This document shows positions 6,074 through 13,524 of a stretch of DNA of 14,879 nucleotides, piece by piece. Position 1 is the stretch's first letter, and every line of letters begins with the position of its first letter. The stretch is from Desulfobacteraceae bacterium (GTDB lineage Bacteria > Desulfobacterota > Desulfobacteria > Desulfobacterales > JAABSP01): positions 1 through 14,879 of the forward strand of contig JAABTE010000028.1 in the NCBI GenBank assembly GCA_011390035.1. The letters are read 5' to 3'. The notes beneath the pieces were generated by a model, which was not told the origin of the DNA, did no database searches, and was given only the letters and a program-made list of their open reading frames with translations. A program made the translations under genes and the position numbers.

Positions 6074-6483
6074 GCCGCACGCCCGGAAACTCGCCGGTGG
6101 GAACGAGCCTGAAGGATCTGCTGCTGATGAAGCAGGCCCTGCCGCCGTCGGCGGAGCGGAGCGATTCGGAGACGGCGGCGCTGAAGGGGCGGATCGCGGC
6201 GCTGGAAAAGGAGAACCTGGCGCTTCGGGAACGGCCTTCCCAATGGTTCGCCATGGCGGTGTCCGCCCTCCGGGAGGAACGGTTCATCGATGCCCTGGGG
6301 CTGCTCCAGGCGGTGCTGCTCTGTGATCCGAATCACATCCGGGCCCGCATCAACATGGCGGTGGTCCTCGCGGAGCTGGGCCGGCCGGATCGCGCCGCCG
6401 AGACCCTGCGCCAGGTGCTGGAGCAAGAGCCTGACAACCCGACGGCGCTGCGGAACCTGGCCCTTCTCGCGGAGGGCTCATGA
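6070..6483 (+). CDS. Small coiled-coil/TPR protein between ParA and the Hsp70-like protein
   Basis: 137 aa. Residues 34-55 (ETAALKGRIAALEKENLALR) form a short leucine-heptad coiled coil. Residues 58-134 hold two tetratricopeptide-like repeats: AMAVSALREERFIDALGLLQ followed by DPNHIRARINMAVVLAELG and DRAAETLRQVLEQEPDNPTA. There is no signal peptide or membrane segment. It overlaps parA by an ATGA and overlaps the Hsp70-like gene by another ATGA, so the three are translationally coupled and probably made in fixed ratio. TPR domains are common partners of Hsp70 proteins; a bridge between ParA and the Hsp70-like protein is a reasonable guess but is not shown by the sequence. Confidence 0.8.
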   Translation: MSRTPGNSPVGTSLKDLLLMKQALPPSAERSDSETAALKGRIAALEKENLALRERPSQWFAMAVSALREERFIDALGLLQAVLLCDPNHIRARINMAVVLAELGRPDRAAETLRQVLEQEPDNPTALRNLALLAEGS

Positions 6484-8057
6484 TTGCGCCATCGACAGAA
6501 AATCCGATCATCGGCATCGATCTGGGCACCACCCACTCGCTGGTCTCTTTTATAAAGAACGGCTCCCCCCGCATCATCCCCAACGAGCGGGGGGAGCGGC
6601 TCACCCCGTCGGTGGTTTTCTTCCGGGAGGAGGACAACGGCGCGGTGGTGGGCGAGCTTGCCCGGAACCAGGCCGTACTCAACTCGGAGCGGACCATCTC
6701 GAAGGCGAAGCTGGCCATGGGCCGGGATCGGGTGTACCGCGTGGGGGAGCGGAAACATACCCCCGCGGAGATCTCCGGCCGCATCCTGGCCCACCTGAAG
6801 AGCTATGCCGAACGGTACCTGGGCCGGCCCGTGCGGGACGCCGTGATCACCGTGCCGGCCTATTTCGACGAGCGGCAGCGGGAGCAGACCCTGGTGGCCG
6901 CCGAATGGGCGGAGCTGAACGTGCTCAAGCTGCTCAACGAGCCGACAGCCGCCGCCCTGGCCTACGCCTTCGGCCAGTCGCTGCCCTCGCGGCTCCTGGT
7001 CATCGATTTCGGGGGCGGCACCCTGGACATCACCCTGATGGAGTACGCGGATCGGGTCTTTCATGTGAGGGGTGTGGGCGGCGACACCGCGGTGGGCGGC
7101 GGCGACTGCGACGCGGCCATCGTGGCCCGCGTCCTAAACGATTTCAAGGCCGCCCACGGGATCGATCTTTCCGGGGACCGGATCGCGCTCCAGCAGTTGA
7201 TCATACAGGCCGAAAGGGCCAAGATCGATCTTTCCTCCGCGGAAAGCGCCCGAATCCTCATTCCCTATATCACTGCCACGGACAAGGGGCCGGTGCATCT
7301 GAACATGGGCCTTGACCGCAAGACTTTTCACCTGCTCATACGGCCGGTGCTGCGGCGGGTGGCAGAGTGCGTGGAGGCGGCCTTCGAGCAGGCCGGCCTG
7401 TCCCCCGACTGGGTGGAAACGGCGATCCTGGTGGGCGGGGCCACGCGGATGCCGGTGATCGAGGAGCTGGCACGGCGGTTTCTGCGGGATGGGAAAGTGC
7501 CGGAGGATTTTCCCGGCGAAACGGGCGATAAGGGGCCGGATGCGTCGGATGGCCCCGGGGCGGGCGCGACGGGCGGAGCGGATGGGGAAAGGGCGCCGGA
7601 GAGCGGCGGGGTGGATATTCTGCGGCGCAACATCAACCCGGACGAGGCGGTGGCGCGGGGGGCCGGCATCCTGGCCGGGATCTTCGAGGGGAGCGTCCGG
7701 GACATCAAGTTTCATGACATCACGCCCCACGACCTGGGGCTGGAGGACGACCAGGGGGAGTTCGTGACGGTGATGCGCCGGGGAACCCCCTATCCGGCAG
7801 AGGCGTTTCAACTGTTCACCAACACGGAGGACGGGCAGGCAGAGGCCCGCATCCATGTGCTGCAACGTGTGGGGGGCAATGGGGGGAAGCGGGTCTGCCT
7901 GGGATGGTTCCGACTGGCCATGGGGGCGCCCCGGAAGCGCGGGGAGGCTAATATCGACGTGCGCTTTTCCATCGACGCCAACGGGTTGCTCAATGTCTCG
8001 GCGGTGGATCTGGACACGGGGGCGGCAGGAGAGATTCATATCGAGAAGGTGATCTGA
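6480..8057 (+). CDS. Lidless Hsp70 (DnaK-like) protein
   Basis: 525 aa, against about 640 for DnaK. The ATPase domain is complete: IGIDLGTTHS (phosphate 1), VPAYFDERQR, LLNEPTAAALAYAFG, VIDFGGGTLDI (phosphate 2) and ILVGGATRMP (adenosine). A beta-type substrate-binding domain follows (about 412-525: DITPHDLGL, FTNTEDGQAEARIHVLQ, DVRFSIDANGLLNVSA). The protein then stops, so the helical lid and C-terminal tail of DnaK are missing. A Gly/Asp-rich insert of about 40 residues (338-378) interrupts the end of the ATPase domain. No dnaJ or grpE is adjacent, so this is a specialised paralogue. Hsp70 homologues act alongside chemosensory pathways in Myxococcus motility (for example SglK), a loose precedent. 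Starts in an ATGA overlap. Confidence 0.9.
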   Translation: MIAPSTENPIIGIDLGTTHSLVSFIKNGSPRIIPNERGERLTPSVVFFREEDNGAVVGELARNQAVLNSERTISKAKLAMGRDRVYRVGERKHTPAEISGRILAHLKSYAERYLGRPVRDAVITVPAYFDERQREQTLVAAEWAELNVLKLLNEPTAAALAYAFGQSLPSRLLVIDFGGGTLDITLMEYADRVFHVRGVGGDTAVGGGDCDAAIVARVLNDFKAAHGIDLSGDRIALQQLIIQAERAKIDLSSAESARILIPYITATDKGPVHLNMGLDRKTFHLLIRPVLRRVAECVEAAFEQAGLSPDWVETAILVGGATRMPVIEELARRFLRDGKVPEDFPGETGDKGPDASDGPGAGATGGADGERAPESGGVDILRRNINPDEAVARGAGILAGIFEGSVRDIKFHDITPHDLGLEDDQGEFVTVMRRGTPYPAEAFQLFTNTEDGQAEARIHVLQRVGGNGGKRVCLGWFRLAMGAPRKRGEANIDVRFSIDANGLLNVSAVDLDTGAAGEIHIEKVI

Positions 8058-8108
8058 TATTTCATTTTTAAACTCATCTTAAACTCATCGAAAGGGAAGG
8101 TTGACAAG

Positions 8109-10052
8109 ATGGCAAAGCAACTGGCCAAACCCGGCACCATGAAAACGGGCATCGCCGCCAAGGTGGTCGATTCCGAAGAACTGACCAGAAAGCGCGAGGA
8201 CGCCCGCAGGCAGGCCAAGGAGAAGGCCCGGGCCCGAACCATGGCCCGTCAGCAGGTGATCGCAGAAAAGCTGGCCTCGGCGGTGGAGGAGATGACATCC
8301 TCGCTGGAGCAGGCCTCCGGCGCGTCGGAGGAGCTGGGAAAAACCATGGAGGCGGTGGCCACGGCGGCCGAGCAGGCATCGGCGGCGGCCGAAGAGAGCC
8401 GCGCCGCCCTGGCCCAGATCACAAAGGCCGCCGAGGGGGCGGACGAGCGGGCCCGGTTTTCCCTTAAGAAGGGTCGGGATCTGAAGGGGGTCGTTCAGGC
8501 CACCGTCGGGGACATCGACGGCCTGGTGGAAGGGGTGAGGAACAGCGCCAAGGCCAACGCGGAATCCACCAAGCTGATCCGGGAGCTGGAGAAGAACTCC
8601 GAGCAGATCGGCGAGATCGTGGGCGCGGTGGTGCGCATCGCCGACCAGACCAACCTGCTGGCCCTGAACGCGGCCATCGAGGCGGCCCGGGCCGGCGAGC
8701 ACGGCCGGGGATTCGCCGTGGTGGCCGACGAGGTGCGCAACCTTGCGGAAACATCGGAAGAGAGCGCAAGGGGCATCCGCAACGTGGTGGACGAGATCCA
8801 GGAGCAGGTGCAGGTGGTGGTGGACGATATCGAGGTCGGCAGCAGGGATGCCATGGATCAGGTGGAAAAGTCCAAGGCGATCACCGCCGACCTGGGCCGG
8901 ATCGACCGGGACCTGAACGAGGTGGTGAGCGGGTTTGAGGCCATGTCCGGCCTGTCGACCGAGATGCTCTCCGGCGCCGAGGATTTCCTCAAGGGCTCCG
9001 AAGACATCGCCAGCAACGCCGAGCAGCAGAGCAGCGCCGCGGAGGAGGCCCGCAAGGGCGTGGAGCAGCAGAACAAGGCCTACAGCGAGATGCAGGTAGC
9101 CTCGGAAAACCTTGCCGAGCTGACCGAGACCCTGCGCGGCATGACCGACAGCACCAAGGCCGCCGAAGAGGTGGCCGCTGCCGCCGAGCAGCTTTCCGCC
9201 AACGCCGAGGAGGCCACCACGTCGGCCAACCAGATCCTGGTGGCCCTGCGCCAGATCTCCCGGGGCGCCCAGAACCAGAGCCAGGCCGCGGAAGCCAACC
9301 GGACCTTCGGCGAAAAGCTCGACGAGGCGGCGCGCAGCATGTCCCGCCTGGCCGATGACAGCGAAAAGCGCATGGCGGATCTCAAGAAGGTGCTCAACGC
9401 CAACAAGCTCAACGTGGACACGCTCATCGACGACATTACCAGATCTAGCGAGGGGTCCAACTCCTCGGTGCGCAACATCCGCAACCTGGAAGACCGGACC
9501 AACAACATCAACAAGATCGTCGATAAGATCGTCAACGTGGCCCTTCAAACCAACATGCTGGCGGTCAACGGCGCCATCGAGGCGGCCCGGGCCGGCGAGT
9601 TCGGACGGGGCTTTTCGGTGGTGGCGGGAGACATCCGCACCCTGGCCAACGACTCTTCCGAGAACGCCGAGAAGATCAAGGACATGGTGCGGGCCATGCA
9701 GATTCAGATCATCATGGTGGCAAACGACCTGGAGATGGCAGCCAAGATCTCCGCCGAGGAGGTGGGCAATGCCCGCAAATCCACGGGCAACCTGAAATCC
9801 ATCGAGGTCTTCATTGAAGATGTGATCGACGGCGTGCGGGAGATCAACACCGGCGCCACCCAGTCCCTGGTGGCCCTGGATCAGGCCAACAAGGCGGTGG
9901 TGGAGATCGCCAACAGCGCCGAAGAGGCGGCCCGGGTCTCCGACGAGGCGGCCAAGGCGGCCGAGGAAGCCAGCAAGGGCATGCAGGTAATCGCCGAGGC
10001 CATCGAAGACATCGCCGGCCAGGCGGACGAAATGCAGAACATAGGAGGATAG
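8109..10052 (+). CDS. Soluble methyl-accepting chemotaxis protein with two complete signalling hairpins
   Basis: 647 aa with no membrane segment, signal peptide or recognisable ligand-binding domain; nearly all helical coiled coil. Two conserved hairpin tips are present: residues 179-216 (DQTNLLALNAAIEAARAGEHGRGF...) and 479-516 (LQTNMLAVNGAIEAARAGEFGRGF...), exactly 300 residues apart, each with arms of about 140 residues. Methylation-type sites matching the small-small-x-x-E/Q-E/Q pattern are visible at 56-65, 84-93, 301-310 and 363-372, consistent with cheB in the operon. The N-terminus (1-50) is strongly basic (MAKQLAKPGTMKTG, RKREDARRQAKEKARAR), recalling ParB-type N-terminal peptides that stimulate ParA and the nucleoid-binding N-terminus of Myxococcus FrzCD. 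A GGGAAGG ribosome binding site precedes the ATG. A cytoplasmic receptor for an internal signal is inferred. Confidence 0.93.
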   Translation: MAKQLAKPGTMKTGIAAKVVDSEELTRKREDARRQAKEKARARTMARQQVIAEKLASAVEEMTSSLEQASGASEELGKTMEAVATAAEQASAAAEESRAALAQITKAAEGADERARFSLKKGRDLKGVVQATVGDIDGLVEGVRNSAKANAESTKLIRELEKNSEQIGEIVGAVVRIADQTNLLALNAAIEAARAGEHGRGFAVVADEVRNLAETSEESARGIRNVVDEIQEQVQVVVDDIEVGSRDAMDQVEKSKAITADLGRIDRDLNEVVSGFEAMSGLSTEMLSGAEDFLKGSEDIASNAEQQSSAAEEARKGVEQQNKAYSEMQVASENLAELTETLRGMTDSTKAAEEVAAAAEQLSANAEEATTSANQILVALRQISRGAQNQSQAAEANRTFGEKLDEAARSMSRLADDSEKRMADLKKVLNANKLNVDTLIDDITRSSEGSNSSVRNIRNLEDRTNNINKIVDKIVNVALQTNMLAVNGAIEAARAGEFGRGFSVVAGDIRTLANDSSENAEKIKDMVRAMQIQIIMVANDLEMAAKISAEEVGNARKSTGNLKSIEVFIEDVIDGVREINTGATQSLVALDQANKAVVEIANSAEEAARVSDEAAKAAEEASKGMQVIAEAIEDIAGQADEMQNIGG

Positions 10053-10055
10053 GCA

Positions 10056-12302
10056 ATGACCCAGCGAGCCAACAGCGACGCCGACCCCCACCACGGCCCG
10101 GCCGACATGGCCGACATGGCCGACGAGGGGCAGCTTGTGGTGTTCCGCCTCTTCGGCGAGGAGTTCGGCGTGCGGATCGATCGGGTCCGGGAGATCGTCC
10201 GTCCGCCGGAGATGACCCCCATCCCCCGGGCCCCTGATTATGTCGCCGGCCTGTGCAACCTGCGGGGCAACGTGCTGCCGGTCATCGACACGCGGGTCCG
10301 GTTCGGCATGGCGGCCGCCGAGGCCACGGACCACACCCGCCTGCTGGTGGTGGAGTCCGGCGGCGACTCCACCGGCCTGATCGTGGATTCCATGCGGGAG
10401 GTGATGCGCCTCCGGGACGCCCGGATCGAGCCGCCGCCGGCGGCCTGCCGGGCGGTGGACCGGGAGTTTCTCAGCGGCGTGGTGAAGGTGGACGCGGGCC
10501 GCCGGCTGATCATGGTGCTGAACCTCAACGAGGTGCTGGCGGTGGACGCCCCCGGAAACGGACAGAGCGCCGCCGGCGGGGCCGCCATGACCGGCGGCGG
10601 AGCCGCGGAGGCCGGCCCCGGAAACGATGCCGAGGGGGAGGACCGGGCCGGCGCCGCCGAGGAGCAGCTCGTCTCCTTCCGACTGGCCGGCGAGGTTTAC
10701 GCCTTCGACATCCGCCATGTGAGCGAGATCATCAAGATCAGCGGCATCACCCGCGCCCCCAACGCGCCGGCCGGCGTGCGGGGCCTGTTCACCATCCGGG
10801 ATCAACTGCTGCCCATCATCGACCTGCGGGAGATCCTGGGCCTGCCCACCCTGGCATCCGAGCGGTCCGCGGTGGTGGCCGCGGCGGCAAGAGAACACCA
10901 GGAATGGTTCGACAGCCTGGACCATGCCCTGGCCGCGAACCGCCCCTTCTCCGGAGCCACCGTGGCCAAGGAGACCCCCTTCGGAAAATGGCTGGAGGCC
11001 TACAACTCCTCGAGCATCGCCGTGGAGGGCCTGATCAAGCGGCTCAAGCGTGCCCGGGCCGACCTGTTCACCGCCGCGGGCCGTCTCCTGCGGAACCAGC
11101 GGCGGGACGGGGACGAGACCCCGTCCCGGGAGCAGTTCCGGGAACAGGGCGGCGCCCTGCTGGCGGTGGTCCTTGACCTTCTGGCCGGGCTGGAATCCAC
11201 CATGGCCGAAAACCTGCTGATGGATCAGCGGGCCCTGGTGGTGCGCGGCAACGGCATGAGCGTGGGCTACCTGGTGGACTGGGTGGACGAGGTGCTGCGC
11301 ATCCCCCGGTCGGTGATCGACGAGGCCCCGGGACTGGCCGCCTCCGAGCGGGGCGAGCTGAGGGCCGTGGCCAAGCTGAACAACGGGGAGAAACTGATCA
11401 TGATCATGGACGAATCGGCCCTTATTTCCGGAGAAACCGGCCGGGCCATATCCGAAATCAAGGCCCGGGCCGGCGGGGAAGCGACCGGCGGCGACGCGGC
11501 CGAGGCATCGGTCCAGGGCCGGGCGGCCCAGGAGGTGATCGACGAGGTTCAGCTCGTCACCTTCACCATCGACCGGGAGGAGTACGCCATCCCCATCATG
11601 CAGGTGCGGGAGATCAACCGGGCCTCGGCCATCACGGCGGTGCCCCGGGCCCCCTTTTTCGTGGACGGCATGACCAACCTTCGGGGCAACGTGCTGCCGG
11701 TACTCAACATCCGCAAGCTGTTCGGCCTCGCCGACCGGGAGAGCGACGACCGCACCCGGATCATCATTGTGGACATGGACGGCGGCAGGACCGGCCTGCG
11801 GGTGGACCAGGTGAACGAGGTGCTGCGCCTGTCCCGCCGGCAGATCGAAAAGACCCCGTCCGTGGTGGTATCCGGGGGCGCCAACCATTTCATGGAGGGG
11901 GTCTGCAAGATCGACGGCGGCCGGCGCATCGTGGTGCTGCTGGACGTGGGAAAGGTCCTGGACGCGGACCAGTTGCGCCAGATGGCGGAACTGGCCGATG
12001 CGGCCCCCCCTGAAGCCACAATGGCCGCTGCCCGGAAAAGGCCGGCGGCTAAGGCCGGGGCGGGCGGCGAGGCCGGAAAAAAGGCCGGGACGGGCAGCGG
12101 AACGGGCAGCGGGGCGAGCAGCGGAACGGGCAGCGGGGCGAGCAGCAGGACGGGCAGCGGGGCGAGCAGCGAGGCCGGGGAAAAAGCCGGGGCGGAACGC
12201 GCCGCCGGAACCGAAGTGTCCGCCCCGGCTCCGTCGGCCGCTCCCGACGGCCCGGCCGTGGGGAAAAAACGCGGAAAAAAACGCCTGGAGATCGCAGAAT
12301 AG
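10056..12302 (+). CDS. Triple-CheW scaffold protein with a CZB-like domain inserted in the second CheW
   Basis: 748 aa. CheW 1 (about 25-163) and CheW 3 (about 496-640) are complete and share NLRGNVLPV. CheW 2 is split: its first half (202-263, GLFTIRDQLLPIIDLREILG) and second half (390-455, RALVVRGNGMSVGYLVDWVDEVLRI) are separated by a helical insert (about 276-388). The insert resembles a chemoreceptor zinc-binding (CZB) domain: HxxW at 281-284 and PFGKWL at 308-313. The expected zinc-ligand cysteine is a threonine (T307) and the later histidines are absent. The tail (650-748) is low-complexity, with GTGSGASS repeats and a basic end. CheW domains couple receptors to CheA, so this protein could knit several receptor or kinase units together. 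The AGGAGG ribosome binding site lies in the end of the receptor gene; gap 3 bp. Confidence 0.9.
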   Translation: MTQRANSDADPHHGPADMADMADEGQLVVFRLFGEEFGVRIDRVREIVRPPEMTPIPRAPDYVAGLCNLRGNVLPVIDTRVRFGMAAAEATDHTRLLVVESGGDSTGLIVDSMREVMRLRDARIEPPPAACRAVDREFLSGVVKVDAGRRLIMVLNLNEVLAVDAPGNGQSAAGGAAMTGGGAAEAGPGNDAEGEDRAGAAEEQLVSFRLAGEVYAFDIRHVSEIIKISGITRAPNAPAGVRGLFTIRDQLLPIIDLREILGLPTLASERSAVVAAAAREHQEWFDSLDHALAANRPFSGATVAKETPFGKWLEAYNSSSIAVEGLIKRLKRARADLFTAAGRLLRNQRRDGDETPSREQFREQGGALLAVVLDLLAGLESTMAENLLMDQRALVVRGNGMSVGYLVDWVDEVLRIPRSVIDEAPGLAASERGELRAVAKLNNGEKLIMIMDESALISGETGRAISEIKARAGGEATGGDAAEASVQGRAAQEVIDEVQLVTFTIDREEYAIPIMQVREINRASAITAVPRAPFFVDGMTNLRGNVLPVLNIRKLFGLADRESDDRTRIIIVDMDGGRTGLRVDQVNEVLRLSRRQIEKTPSVVVSGGANHFMEGVCKIDGGRRIVVLLDVGKVLDADQLRQMAELADAAPPEATMAAARKRPAAKAGAGGEAGKKAGTGSGTGSGASSGTGSGASSRTGSGASSEAGEKAGAERAAGTEVSAPAPSAAPDGPAVGKKRGKKRLEIAE
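12099..12170 (+). repeat. 24-bp in-frame tandem repeat, three units, in the CheW tail
   Basis: Units at 12099-12122, 12123-12146 and 12147-12170 encode GTGSGASS, GTGSGASS and RTGSGASS, preceded by a shorter GTGS unit. This is a flexible Gly/Ser tail outside any folded domain. Confidence 0.8.
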
Positions 12303-12305
12303 CTG

Positions 12306-13511
12306 ATGAAAAAGATCCGCGTACTCATCTGCGACGACTCGGCGCTCATGCGGCGCACTCTCAAAAAGATCGTGGAGTCGGACCCCGCCATGGAAGTGGC
12401 GGGCACCGCCCGGGACGGCGAGGACGCCGTGATCAAGGCAAGAGAGCTGCGGCCGGATGTGGTGACCATGGACGTGAACATGCCCGGCATGGACGGCATC
12501 ACCGCCCTTCAGATCATCACCGACGAGCGGATCGCGCCGGTGATCATGGTCTCGGCCCTCACCCAGGAGGGGGCGGAGCCCACCTTCGAGGCCATGGCCC
12601 TGGGCGCCTTCGACTATGTGCCCAAGCCGGGCGGCACCATCACCGTGAACATGGGGGCCGCGGCCCTTGAGATCCGCCGGAAGGTCAAGGCGGCGGCCGG
12701 ACCCCGGGTGATGGAAAATCTCACGCGCCGGACCCGCGAGGAGGGGCGAGCGGCGCGACAGGCGGAACCCTCCGCGGAGGACCCCGGCGCCCGCCCGGCG
12801 CGGCGGCTCCCCCCGAAACCCGTCCGCGGCTCCACGGGAACGCCGGCTTCGAAAGCATCGGCCTCGGCAACCCCGTCTTGCGGGGCGCCGGCCCGGCGCT
12901 CCGCCCTGATCCGGGGTCCGGGGTTCAAAGGGGTGGCCATCGGCGTGTCCACGGGGGGGCCCAAGACCCTGTTCGAGGTGCTTCCCTTCCTGCCGGCGGA
13001 TCTGAACGCGGCGGTCTTTCTGGTGCAGCACATGCCCCCGGCCTTCATCACCTCCTACGCCAGGCGCATCGACGCCCACTGCCCCATGCGCTGCATTGAG
13101 GCGGGCATCGGCATGATCGTGGCGCCGGGCACCATCTATCTGGCCGGGGGCGGCCTGCACATGATCGTATATCAAAGGTCCGACGGCCGGATGATCATCC
13201 GCACCCCCCGGCGGCCGCCCCTGCCGTTCACCCCCTCCATCGATGTGATGATGGCCTCGGTGGCCGAGGTATTCGGCCAGGACGCCGTGGGAGTGCTGAT
13301 GACGGGAATGGGCGACGACGGGGCGAACAGCATGGTGACCATCGTCCGGTCCGGCGGGATTACCATCGCCGAAAGCCAGGAGAGCGCCATCGTCTTCGGG
13401 ATGCCGGCGGAGGCCATCGCCCGGGGCGGGGCCCATCTCGTGCTGCCGAGCTGGGACATCGCCGAAGCCATTGTGCGGGCGGTGAATGAAGAAGAACCGA
13501 AAGTCAATTGA
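12306..13511 (+). CDS. cheB: Chemotaxis response regulator protein-glutamate methylesterase CheB
   Basis: 401 aa. Receiver domain 1-125: acidic residues D10/D11, phospho-acceptor D56 in TMDVNMP, K107 in VPKPGG. The C-terminal methylesterase/deamidase domain (about 207-395) keeps the catalytic triad: S215 in GVSTGG, H242 in QHMPP and D338 in MTGMGDDG. The enzyme removes methyl groups from receptor glutamates and deamidates glutamines, giving adaptation; the substrate here is presumably the two-hairpin receptor encoded two genes upstream. The inter-domain linker (about 131-205) is long and rich in Arg, Pro and Ala. It starts 3 bp after the CheW stop. No cheR lies in the window; it may follow cheA. 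Confidence 0.97.
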   Translation: MKKIRVLICDDSALMRRTLKKIVESDPAMEVAGTARDGEDAVIKARELRPDVVTMDVNMPGMDGITALQIITDERIAPVIMVSALTQEGAEPTFEAMALGAFDYVPKPGGTITVNMGAAALEIRRKVKAAAGPRVMENLTRRTREEGRAARQAEPSAEDPGARPARRLPPKPVRGSTGTPASKASASATPSCGAPARRSALIRGPGFKGVAIGVSTGGPKTLFEVLPFLPADLNAAVFLVQHMPPAFITSYARRIDAHCPMRCIEAGIGMIVAPGTIYLAGGGLHMIVYQRSDGRMIIRTPRRPPLPFTPSIDVMMASVAEVFGQDAVGVLMTGMGDDGANSMVTIVRSGGITIAESQESAIVFGMPAEAIARGGAHLVLPSWDIAEAIVRAVNEEEPKVN

Positions 13512-13524
13512 GGGAAAAGGGAAT

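Noticed and set aside
8085..13436. A 1783-codon stop-free frame on the minus strand across the receptor, CheW and CheB genes
   Set aside because: It is the antisense of three well-identified genes in GC-rich DNA with G/C-ending codons, where stop codons are rare on the opposite strand. Its translation is low-complexity His/Gly/Asp-rich sequence without a recognisable domain.
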